Under the pieces are notes generated by a model. That model saw nothing but the letters and a program-made list of their open reading frames with translations, did no database searches and was not told the origin of the DNA. A program made the position numbers and the translations under genes. A stretch of 64,000 nucleotides of DNA from Streptosporangium lutulentum (lineage in GTDB: Bacteria; Actinomycetota; Actinomycetes; Streptosporangiales; Streptosporangiaceae): positions 9,114,001-9,178,000 of the forward strand of contig NZ_JAUSQU010000001.1 in the NCBI RefSeq assembly GCF_030811455.1, in the 5' to 3' direction. Of the stretch, positions 17,960-25,678 are shown in pieces. Position 1 is the stretch's first letter, and the number at the start of each line of letters is the position of its first letter.

Positions 17960-19405
17960 GTGGAGGCAGCGCATGTTAAAGGAAACGGTCGACCCTACAC
18001 AACCTGGGATCTCCTGGACCTGAGCGCGCGCTCGTGGGACCCAAAGGTGGCCGCTTTGCGTGGACTGCCGTGGTTTGCCAAGATCTATCTCACCCTTGTC
18101 ATCGGAGTGGCGTTCGCGCTACTCGGACACAGCGCGGTGGTAAGCGGTCGGCTTGAGCAGCTCGACTGGTCCACCCTGCTGGTACTGGCTCTGTTGTTCC
18201 TGGTGTGCGAGTCGGTGCCGACCCTGCTGAACGTCCGGCAGGCCGCGGTGTCGGTCAGCTTCTCGGCTGTGCTCGCGGCGGTCGTGCTCGTCGGACCGGA
18301 GGGCGCGGCGCTGGTCGGCATAACGGCCGTCTTCAGCGTGCGCCCGGGGCTGCCGCTGGTGAAGCGGCTGTTCAACGGAGCCCAGTTCGCGATCTGCGGT
18401 TACGCCGCGGGCTGGGTCTACCAGCGGTTGCTGGGCGGCCCGTCCGTCACGCCGGTGATCGCCGGGTTCGACGACCTGATCGTGCCCTTCGCGGGCGCGG
18501 CCGCGGTCTTCGTGCCGCTCAACTTCGTCCTGATCGCGCTCGTGCTCGTGGCGACCGGGCAGGCGGATCAGGTGCCGCTGCGCGGCCTGGCCCAGTTCCT
18601 GGTCTCCTACATGGGCTACGCCACCTTCGGGCTGCTGATCGCCGGGCTGTGGGCGACGGTCAACTCGATCGCCGCGGTGCTCGTGCTGCTCCCGCTGTTC
18701 GTCGCCCGCTGGGCCTTCGGCCAGTACCTCGCGCAGCAGCGTTCCTACGACGCCACGATCGCCGCGCTCTGCCAGGCGGTGGAGACCAAGGACTACTACA
18801 CGCGCGGCCACTGCACCCGCGTGTCACTGGCCTCCGGCATGATCGCCCAGGAGATCGGCATGGGGCCCGAGCGGCTGCGGGCGATCCGTTACGCCGGGAT
18901 GCTGCACGACGTGGGAAAGCTGGGCGTGCCGACCAAGGTGCTGCAGAAGGACGGCCCGCTCACCGAGGAGGAGTACGCCGCCATCCAGCTCCACCCGATG
19001 CGCGGGCTGGAGATCGTGCGGGGCATCGACTTCCTGGACGAGGCGTTCGCCGGGATCATGCACCACCACGAACGGCAAGACGGCAAGGGCTACCCGATGG
19101 GACTGGCCGGAGACGAGGTCCCGGAGTTCGCCAGGATCATCGCGGTGGCCGACGCCTTCGACTCGATGACCTCCGACCGCTCCTACCGCAACGCCCGCCC
19201 GGTGGAGGTGGCCATGGCCGAGCTCCGTAAGAACGCCGGCACCCAGTTCGACCCGGTGATGGTCACCGCGTTCATCAAGGCCGTCGGCCGCGACGGCTGG
19301 GAGCCGCCGCGCAAGGTCGTCACGCCCCCGGCCGACGCGGCGGAGACCGCCACCAAGGATCACGACGACCCGACCATGCCCATCCAGGTGGTGTCCGAAC
19401 GATGA
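17960..19405 (+). CDS. Membrane HD-GYP domain protein (putative c-di-GMP phosphodiesterase)
   Basis: 481 residues from a GTG. Residues about 35-260 contain six or more hydrophobic helices resembling an MASE-type sensor. The C-terminal HD-GYP domain (about 272-430) is intact: YTRGHCTRVS, MLHDVGKLGVP, and HHERQDGKGYP with the GYP signature, then IIAVADAFDSMTSDRSYR. HD-GYP proteins hydrolyse cyclic di-GMP or related dinucleotides. It overlaps the next gene by 4 nt. An ATG in another frame nearby soon meets a stop, so the GTG is preferred. Confidence 0.9.
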   Translation: MEAAHVKGNGRPYTTWDLLDLSARSWDPKVAALRGLPWFAKIYLTLVIGVAFALLGHSAVVSGRLEQLDWSTLLVLALLFLVCESVPTLLNVRQAAVSVSFSAVLAAVVLVGPEGAALVGITAVFSVRPGLPLVKRLFNGAQFAICGYAAGWVYQRLLGGPSVTPVIAGFDDLIVPFAGAAAVFVPLNFVLIALVLVATGQADQVPLRGLAQFLVSYMGYATFGLLIAGLWATVNSIAAVLVLLPLFVARWAFGQYLAQQRSYDATIAALCQAVETKDYYTRGHCTRVSLASGMIAQEIGMGPERLRAIRYAGMLHDVGKLGVPTKVLQKDGPLTEEEYAAIQLHPMRGLEIVRGIDFLDEAFAGIMHHHERQDGKGYPMGLAGDEVPEFARIIAVADAFDSMTSDRSYRNARPVEVAMAELRKNAGTQFDPVMVTAFIKAVGRDGWEPPRKVVTPPADAAETATKDHDDPTMPIQVVSER

Positions 19406-20682
19406 GCGGTCCCACGGAGATCCGGGCCTTCCAGGGACTCGACTCGGGGCAGCTCCTTCTGATCTGCGCCGCCGGGCTGCTGGCGGTGGCCGGGGTGGCG
19501 CACACGGCCGCGACCGGGCTGGTCGATCCCGAGATCGCCCTCGGGTTCGGCGCGTTGATCGCGGCGGGGGAGCTGGCCAGGCTCACCATGCCCGGCAACC
19601 GGGAGGTGGCGCCGATCGGAGCCGCCGCCGCGCTCGGCTACACGCTGCTGCTGGACATGGGCGGCGTCCCGGTGGGGCATTCGGCCTTCCAGGTCGTCGC
19701 GGTGCTGGCGGTCGGCATGATCGCCGGAGCTCTGCCGCACCTCGCCGTGGGCCGCCGGCCCAGGCTGGACGCGATGGCGCGCAGGCTGCTCACCGGCGCG
19801 TTGCTGGCACTGGTCTACCGGCCGATGGCCGGACCGCTGTTCACCCTGGCGGTGGAGGGCGAGGGCAACTGGTGGCCCGCGCTCGGGGCGATGGCCCTGC
19901 TCATCCTGATCATGGTGCTGATCGACGTGCTGCTGGCCGCCGCCCTGCGCGCCGAGCAGGTACGGGCGTCCTTCAAGGTGGCCGTCCACGACGAGATGCA
20001 GATGGCCGCGCCGCTGGGGGCCGCCGTCGCGGCCTCCGGCATCCTGCTCGCGCTCGCCTCGCACAGCATGGACATGGCCGCGCTGCTCGTGTTCGCCGCG
20101 CCGTTGCTGGTCACCCAGGTCGCCTTCCGCAAATACGCCGGGATCCGAGCCACCTACCTCCAGACGGTCAGGGCGCTGTCACGGGTCACCGAGGTCGGAG
20201 GCTACGTCGAGCCCGGGCACTCCCGCCGGGTGAGCCGCCTGGCGGTGGCGGTCGGGCGGGAGGCCGGCATGCCCGAGCCCGAGTTGCTGGAGCTGGAGTA
20301 CGCCGCGCTCATGCACGACATCGGCCAGCTCTCGCTGAGCGACCCGATCCCCGGCGGCGCCACGGTGCTGACCGATCCCGAGCAGGCACGGCGCATCGCC
20401 GAACTGGGCGCGGAGGTGATCCGGCAGACCGGGGTGCTGGACCGGGTGGCCGAGATCGTCCGCCGCCAGTGCGACACCTGCGCCGAGACGCCGCCGCAGG
20501 CCAGCCGCATCATCAAGGCGGCCAACGCCTACGACGACCTGGTCGGCGGCTCCACCGACCGAGACCGTGCGGGGGCCGCTCTCGAACGGCTCCGCCTGGG
20601 CGCCGGCGGAGAGTACGACCCGGCCGTCGTCGAGGCGATGGCGCGTGTCATCGACAGGATGGCTCCGCTCCACCGGCTCTGA
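19402..20682 (+). CDS. Membrane HD-domain protein with degenerate GYP region
   Basis: 426 residues, a paralogue-like partner of the preceding gene. Six or more hydrophobic segments occupy about residues 12-245. An HD domain follows: EPGHSRRVSRLAVAVG, ALMHDIGQLSLSD, and IIKAANAYDDLVGG. The HHExxDGxGYP motif is absent; the corresponding segment reads IVRRQCDTCAETPPQASRII. Catalysis on c-di-GMP is therefore doubtful, and it may sense or regulate its partner. The ATGA overlap with the upstream gene indicates co-translation. Confidence 0.85.
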   Translation: MSGPTEIRAFQGLDSGQLLLICAAGLLAVAGVAHTAATGLVDPEIALGFGALIAAGELARLTMPGNREVAPIGAAAALGYTLLLDMGGVPVGHSAFQVVAVLAVGMIAGALPHLAVGRRPRLDAMARRLLTGALLALVYRPMAGPLFTLAVEGEGNWWPALGAMALLILIMVLIDVLLAAALRAEQVRASFKVAVHDEMQMAAPLGAAVAASGILLALASHSMDMAALLVFAAPLLVTQVAFRKYAGIRATYLQTVRALSRVTEVGGYVEPGHSRRVSRLAVAVGREAGMPEPELLELEYAALMHDIGQLSLSDPIPGGATVLTDPEQARRIAELGAEVIRQTGVLDRVAEIVRRQCDTCAETPPQASRIIKAANAYDDLVGGSTDRDRAGAALERLRLGAGGEYDPAVVEAMARVIDRMAPLHRL

Positions 20683-20808
20683 GAAGTTCTGATTCCGTCC
20701 AGGTGCAGGTTTCCTGCAGATCAAATTGCCGTGATCGGTGGTTTCGGGCGAGGGGGTGCGCCGAGATCCCGGTCGTAAGGTGGAGCGGTCGAAAGGGGGC
20801 CCACCACC

Positions 20809-22140
20809 GTGTTCGAGTCCGTTCTGGTCGCCAATCGTGGCGAGATCGCACGGCGAGTCATTCGCACGGTCCAGCGCATGGGGCTGCGAGCCGTCGCCGT
20901 GTATTCCGAGGCCGATGCCGACCTGCCGTTCGTGAGGGAAGCGGACGAGGCGATCCTTCTGGGGCCGGCCGATCCCGCGCAGAGCTATCTCGACGCAGGA
21001 AAGGTCCTTGAGGCCGCTCGTCTGTCGGGGGCGCAGGCGATCCACCCCGGCTACGGGTTCTTCTCGGAGAACGCCGGATTCGCGCGGGCCGTCATCGAGG
21101 CGGGCCTGATATGGATCGGTCCATCGCCCGAGGCGATCGAGCGGATGGGCGACAAGATCAACGCCCGGAACCTGATGGAGGCGGCGGGAGTGCCCGTCGC
21201 CGCCGGCACTCGCGAGCCGGTCACCGACCTGGAGCAGGCCGTGGCGGCCGCCGCCGGGATCGGCTACCCGGTGATGGTGAAGACGGCCGGTGGAGGCGGC
21301 GGCATCGGCATGGGGGTCGCCCACGAGGAGGCCGGGCTGGCCAGGGCGTTCGAACAGGCCTCCAGGGCCGCCGTGCGCTTCGGCGGCACGCCCGCGATCC
21401 TGCTGGAGCGCTATGTCGAGCGCGCCCGCCACGTCGAGGTGCAGATCCTCGGCCTGACGGACGGCACGGTCCTCGCGCTGGGCGAGCGTGACTGCTCGGT
21501 GCAGCGCCGTCACCAGAAGATCGTGGAGGAGACGCCGTCCCCCGGTGTCACCCCGGAGCTGCGCGAGCGCATGCTGGCGGCGGCCGTGCGAGCCGGGGAG
21601 GCCGTCGGCTATCTGGGCGCGGGCACCGTGGAGTGCCTGGTGGACACCGACAAGCAGGACTTCGTGTTCCTGGAGATGAACACCCGGCTCCAGGTCGAGC
21701 ACCCGGTGACCGAGCTCGTCACCGGCCTGGACCTGGTGGAGCAGCAGCTACGGATCGCGGCGGGTGAGAAGACCGAGATCTCGGTGGCGGTGCACGGTCA
21801 CGCGATCGAGTTCCGGGTCTACGCCGAGGACCCCAGGAGGTTCTTTCCGGGGCCGGGGAAGATCGAGGTGTGGGAGGAGCCGTCGGGCGAGGGCGTCCGC
21901 GTGGATTCCGGCTACACCAGGGGGAACACGGTCACCCCGTTCTACGACCCGCTCATGGCCAAGCTGTGCGTGTTCGGGCAGACGCGGGCCGAGGCTCTGG
22001 AGCGCGCTCGCAAGGCCGTGGCGAGCTTCCAGGTGGAGGGCCCCAAGAACAACCTGCCGTTCTGCGCGGAGCTGCTGGAGCATTCTGATTTCACCGACGG
22101 GAACTACGACACGGGGCTGGTCTCCCGAATGAGGGCATGA
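20809..22140 (+). CDS. Biotin carboxylase subunit of acyl-CoA/acetyl-CoA carboxylase
   Basis: 443 residues, the normal size for a free-standing AccC. The N-terminal domain begins VLVANRGEIARRVIRT, and HPGYGFFSEN is present. The ATP-grasp glycine loop is KTAGGGGGIGMG; EVQILGL, RDCSVQRRHQKIVEE and EMNTRLQVEHPVTE are diagnostic. It carboxylates biotin using ATP and bicarbonate. The GTG start follows GGGG. The adjacent biotinyl protein is its obvious partner; no carboxyltransferase gene is nearby. Confidence 0.95.
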   Translation: MFESVLVANRGEIARRVIRTVQRMGLRAVAVYSEADADLPFVREADEAILLGPADPAQSYLDAGKVLEAARLSGAQAIHPGYGFFSENAGFARAVIEAGLIWIGPSPEAIERMGDKINARNLMEAAGVPVAAGTREPVTDLEQAVAAAAGIGYPVMVKTAGGGGGIGMGVAHEEAGLARAFEQASRAAVRFGGTPAILLERYVERARHVEVQILGLTDGTVLALGERDCSVQRRHQKIVEETPSPGVTPELRERMLAAAVRAGEAVGYLGAGTVECLVDTDKQDFVFLEMNTRLQVEHPVTELVTGLDLVEQQLRIAAGEKTEISVAVHGHAIEFRVYAEDPRRFFPGPGKIEVWEEPSGEGVRVDSGYTRGNTVTPFYDPLMAKLCVFGQTRAEALERARKAVASFQVEGPKNNLPFCAELLEHSDFTDGNYDTGLVSRMRA

Positions 22141-22189
22141 TCAGATCCTTCTGGCACAGTTGAACCACAGTGAGTGATGGGAGTTCCCG

Positions 22190-22402
22190 GTGGCCGAAGT
22201 ACACGCTGAGATGGTGGCGAACGTCTGGAAGGTCCTCGTGGCCGAGGGCGACACCGTCGAGGAGGGTGACACCCTGGTCATCCTTGAGTCGATGAAGATG
22301 GAGATCCCGGTCCTCGCCGAGGACGAGGGTGTGATCTCCCAGCTCAAGGTGGCCGAAGGCGACGTCATCCAGGAGGGCGACCTCATCGCCGTCATCGAGT
22401 AG
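22190..22402 (+). CDS. Biotinyl-domain protein (minimal biotin carboxyl carrier)
   Basis: Only 70 residues, so it is little more than a biotinyl domain. ESMKME carries the biotinylated Lys36, flanked by GDTVEEGDTLVIL and GDVIQEGDLIAVIE, the two halves of the domain. It lacks the long Pro/Ala N-terminal region of usual AccB proteins. It lies 49 nt after the biotin carboxylase gene and probably receives carboxylate from it. Small free biotinyl proteins of this kind are known in actinobacteria. Confidence 0.93.
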   Translation: MAEVHAEMVANVWKVLVAEGDTVEEGDTLVILESMKMEIPVLAEDEGVISQLKVAEGDVIQEGDLIAVIE

Positions 22403-22408
22403 TCGTGT

Positions 22409-22437
22409 CGTACCGCGGCGCCGGTCACCGCGGTACG
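22409..22437. terminator. Hairpin between biotinyl protein and thioesterase genes
   Basis: CGTACCGCGG, 9-nt loop, CCGCGGTACG: perfect 10-bp stem 7 nt after the biotinyl-protein stop codon and between convergent genes. No T-run follows; still the likely shared terminator. Confidence 0.7.
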
Positions 22438-22495
22438 GCGGGTTTTCGCTGCACCGGCGCGGCCGGGCCGAAAGCCGCACCGGCCGCGAGCGTGG

Positions 22496-22876
22496 TCAGC
22501 GGGCGAGTTTCTCGAGGAAGCGTTCGCGGTCGACGACCACGCGCTCGATCGTGCCGACGGCGACGGTGGCGCGCCGATCGCGGGCGGTGAATCCGAAGAC
22601 CAGACGGCGGCCGTCGACCTCGGTGAGCTCGACGGTGATCTCGACGTGGGTGCCGATGAGGCTTGCCGCCAGGTGCTCCAGGACGACCTTGGTGCCCACC
22701 GAGGTCTGGCCGGGGTCGAGAGCGCCCGTCACCGCCCGGACGGTGGCCTGCTCGGCGAAGGCGAGCAGGCGGGGCGTGGCCAGCACGGGGACGTCCCCGC
22801 TGCCGACCTTCATCGCGGTGTCCGACTTCTCGACCATGATGAGGAGCTGGGCGCGCAGACCGGGAATGAGCGTCAT
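22496..22876 (-). CDS. Thioesterase family protein (FlK-like hotdog)
   Basis: 126 residues from the ATG at 22876 (seven more from an ATG at 22897). The pattern resembles the fluoroacetyl-CoA thioesterase-like hotdog family: VEKSDTAMKVGSGDVPVLATP, then LLAFAEQATVRAV with the Glu in the central helix, GTKVVLEHLAASLIG and a final VVDRERFLEKL. It likely hydrolyses a small acyl-CoA or has a housekeeping clearance role; the substrate is unknown. It is convergent with the biotinyl gene. Confidence 0.87.
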   Translation of the reverse strand: MTLIPGLRAQLLIMVEKSDTAMKVGSGDVPVLATPRLLAFAEQATVRAVTGALDPGQTSVGTKVVLEHLAASLIGTHVEITVELTEVDGRRLVFGFTARDRRATVAVGTIERVVVDRERFLEKLAR

Positions 22877-23430
22877 GCGCGCCAGCATAGGAGACACGAC
22901 GCGAAGCGGCCGGTTCCGGCCGTGCCGGACGCGGCCTGCCCGGCTGTGAGCACGGATCGAAGCGGCCGGTTCACGGTCTACCCGGCTGCGGGCACGGCCG
23001 GTTCAGGCCGGACCGGACGCGGCTCGCCGAGTGACCGATCTCACTCATGCCGCTTTCGGTGAATCTCCTCTGTACCGCTCCGTGTTGGATTGAGTACTTT
23101 TGACCGTTCCCTAGATCTATGTTCACTTTGAATGGTCTTGTACGTATCTAGGGAATTCGATAGGGTGTCGCGGGTCCGAACCACGGGCGATCGGGGCAGT
23201 TCCGTGGTCGGTCGTTTCCAGTGGGAGACTCGGGCATCTCTGGGGCAGGGGTGTGCAAGGTGTACAAGTACCCCTAAAAGCTCTGAGTTTTGTGCGATGC
23301 TACGGCACGCGTCTTGTTTGCGAGCTGTACGGTACGCAGGGTTTCGTCACTTTGCCGTTACCTTGCCGCGATACAAATCCGCTTTGTTTGGGAAGTCTGG
23401 GGCGGAAGTGGAGAGGGTTACGGGGGAGCC
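22877..23430. promoter_or_regulatory. Long regulatory region upstream of the PASTA kinase gene
   Basis: 554 nt without a convincing gene. Two copies of CGAAGCGGCCGGTTC lie at 22902 and 22958. A 10-bp inverted repeat, TTCCCTAGAT at 23107-23116 and ATCTAGGGAA at 23146-23155, flanks an AT-rich 29-nt spacer. The final 150 nt are AT-richer than the surroundings and should contain the kinase promoter. Confidence 0.5.
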
Positions 23431-25518
23431 ATGGTGGCCCAAGGCACGACGCTGGCGGCGCGGTACCGGTTAGACAGCCGCATCGGCGCCGGTGGTATGG
23501 GCGAGGTATGGCGCGGTGAGGACATCGTCTTGGCCCGCACCGTCGCCGTCAAGGTGCTGCTCCCGGGCCGTACCGACGATCCGGGCTTCCTGGTGCGTTT
23601 CCAGGGCGAGGCCCGGGCGATGGCGACCATCAACCATCCGGGAGTCGTGGACGTCTACGACTACGGGATTCACGAGGTGCCCGGCGCGGGGGCGACGGCG
23701 TACCTGGTGATGAAGTTCGTGGACGGCGAGCCGCTGGACCGTCTGCTCGGGCGGCTGGGCAGCATCGCCCCCGCGGCGGCGATGGATCTCATCGCCCAGG
23801 CGGCCTCGGCGCTGCAGGCCGTACACGACCAGGGCATCGTCCACCGGGACATCAAACCCGGCAACCTCCTGGTGCGATCGGACGGCACACTCGTGCTGAC
23901 CGACTTCGGCATCGCCAGGTCCGACGCGGCCAGCCGGCTGACGGACGCGGGCATGGTGCTCGGCACCGCGGCCTACTGCGCGCCCGAACAGGCCGAGGGC
24001 GCGCCCGTCACCCCAGCGGTGGACATCTACGCGCTGGGCGTGGTGGCCTACGAATGCCTGGCCGGGCGGCGTCCCTTCGAGGGCGACACGCCGGTCACGG
24101 TCGCGCTCAAGCACATCCGCGAGATGCCGCCCCCGCTGCCCCAGCACATCCCTCCCGCGATCCGCGCCCTGGTGGAGCAGTCCCTGGCCAAGGATCCGGC
24201 CCGGCGATTCCCCAGCGCCATGGCCATGAGCAACGCCGCGAGGCAGTCGATCCTCGGGCTGGGGCCCGAGTCGGTGTCGGATCTGCAGCCGTCGCATCAG
24301 GCCGAGAGCGCCCGGGAGACCGGCTGGCAGGCGGCGCAACCGGCGCAGCAGGGCTGGCAGGGACAGACGGCCGCGGTGGGCGCCCAGGCGGACTGGCAGG
24401 GGCAGGCGGCCGAGGGGGCGCAGACGGGCTGGCAGGGATCCGTCGCGGCGCCGACGGGTAGCTGGCAGGGGGCCCAGACCGGGACGATGCCGCCCGCGGG
24501 ACCGGCCGTCGAGACCGCCTCCACCGTGCAGGGCCGCCGGGCCGCGAAGAAGCCGCGGCGTAAGGGCCCGCTGGTGGCCGTGTTCGCGGCGGCGGGCGTG
24601 GTGTGTGTCGGCCTCGTCGCACTGGCGCTCAACGGGACGGCGGCCTCCACGCCGAACGAAGATGTGGCGATGACCTCGCCGCCGCCCAGCGTGAGTGAGC
24701 CGTCGTCCTCTCCGAAGCCGTCGAGGCGACGGGTGCCGGACGTCATGGGCCTGGCACCGGAGACGGCCCAGCTGCAGCTCAAGAAGGTGGGCATGAGGGC
24801 GACGGTCATCCCGAGCGCCGGCGTCGACGACTCGCAGTGCACGAAGGTGGTCCGGCAGACCCCCGAGGCCAAGACCCTGTGGGACCCCAAGCGGGAGGTG
24901 GAACTCGTCATCGACGCCTGCCCGGAGCAGAGCGCCGAGCCGACGCCGACCCCGCCGACCCTGGCCTTTCCCGCACCGCCGGCCGGCAAGGCGGGGGAGA
25001 AGTACAGCGTCTCGCTGGCCGTCGACGGCGGCACCGAGCCGTACGCCTGGTCGGTCAGCGCGGGCAAGCCGCCGCCGGGCCTCACCCTGAACGCCTCCAC
25101 CGGTGTGCTGTCGGGCGTCCCGGCCAAGGCCGGCATCTACCCCTTCACCGTGCGGGTGACGGACGCCGACGACGCGAGCGCCACCCAGGCGGTCAAACTG
25201 GTCATCGGGTCCGGGCAGACCCCGACCCCGACCCCGACGATCACGCCGGTGGTGAGGAAGAAGGTGCCGAACGTCGTGGGCATGACACCGGAGGCGGCCA
25301 AGGCGCAGCTCGCGAAGGCGGGCCTGCAGACGGTGATCTCCGACGGCTCCGGCGGCGAGCACTCGCAGTGCCAGGTGGTGGTTCAGCAGGATCCCGGCGT
25401 GGACACCCTGTGGGACGTCAAGAAGCCGGTGGACATCACCGTGATCAGCAAGCCGTGCCCGCCGCCCGCCACGCCGACCCCGACGTCCACCTCCGGTCAG
25501 TCCCGCACGCAGGGCTGA
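23431..25518 (+). CDS. PASTA-domain Ser/Thr protein kinase with Ig-like insert
   Basis: 695 residues from an ATG after GGGGGAG. Kinase domain about 11-265: glycine loop GAGGMGEVW, Lys41, HRDIKPGN (138-145), DFG (158-160) and APE. Residues about 297-350 form a Gln/Gly-rich linker with five spaced WQ motifs. One membrane helix (about 380-401) follows. Outside are PASTA 1 (434-497), an Ig-like He_PIG-type domain (about 508-593) and PASTA 2 (610-676), joined by Thr/Pro linkers. PASTA kinases sense muropeptides or lipid II and control growth and division. Each PASTA-like unit has a Cys pair, unusual for PknB. Confidence 0.95.
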   Translation: MVAQGTTLAARYRLDSRIGAGGMGEVWRGEDIVLARTVAVKVLLPGRTDDPGFLVRFQGEARAMATINHPGVVDVYDYGIHEVPGAGATAYLVMKFVDGEPLDRLLGRLGSIAPAAAMDLIAQAASALQAVHDQGIVHRDIKPGNLLVRSDGTLVLTDFGIARSDAASRLTDAGMVLGTAAYCAPEQAEGAPVTPAVDIYALGVVAYECLAGRRPFEGDTPVTVALKHIREMPPPLPQHIPPAIRALVEQSLAKDPARRFPSAMAMSNAARQSILGLGPESVSDLQPSHQAESARETGWQAAQPAQQGWQGQTAAVGAQADWQGQAAEGAQTGWQGSVAAPTGSWQGAQTGTMPPAGPAVETASTVQGRRAAKKPRRKGPLVAVFAAAGVVCVGLVALALNGTAASTPNEDVAMTSPPPSVSEPSSSPKPSRRRVPDVMGLAPETAQLQLKKVGMRATVIPSAGVDDSQCTKVVRQTPEAKTLWDPKREVELVIDACPEQSAEPTPTPPTLAFPAPPAGKAGEKYSVSLAVDGGTEPYAWSVSAGKPPPGLTLNASTGVLSGVPAKAGIYPFTVRVTDADDASATQAVKLVIGSGQTPTPTPTITPVVRKKVPNVVGMTPEAAKAQLAKAGLQTVISDGSGGEHSQCQVVVQQDPGVDTLWDVKKPVDITVISKPCPPPATPTPTSTSGQSRTQG

Positions 25519-25555
25519 CCGGGCTCCGCCGGGACCGAAAGGCGTGAGACGCCGT

Positions 25556-25596
25556 ACTCGTGAGGGGCGCACGGTCACCGTGCGCCCCTCACGAGT
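25556..25596. terminator. Strong bidirectional terminator
   Basis: Perfect inverted repeat with 20-nt arms (ACTCGTGAGGGGCGCACGGT and its complement) around one central base. It lies between the convergent kinase and ThDP-enzyme genes, 37 nt after the kinase stop codon. Confidence 0.88.
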
Positions 25597-25639
25597 ATGG
25601 CGATGATCGTGCCGCTCCGGACTTCGCCGGCCGGACACC

Positions 25640-25669
25640 GGCGGGGAGCGCGGTACCGTGCTCCCCGCC
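25640..25669 (-). terminator. Hairpin at 3' end of ThDP-enzyme gene
   Basis: GGCGGGGAGCGCGGT and ACCGTGCTCCCCGCC pair along 15 bp with one G-T type mismatch. It sits 10 nt beyond the stop codon of the minus-strand gene. Confidence 0.6.
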
Positions 25670-25678
25670 TGCCCCGGC

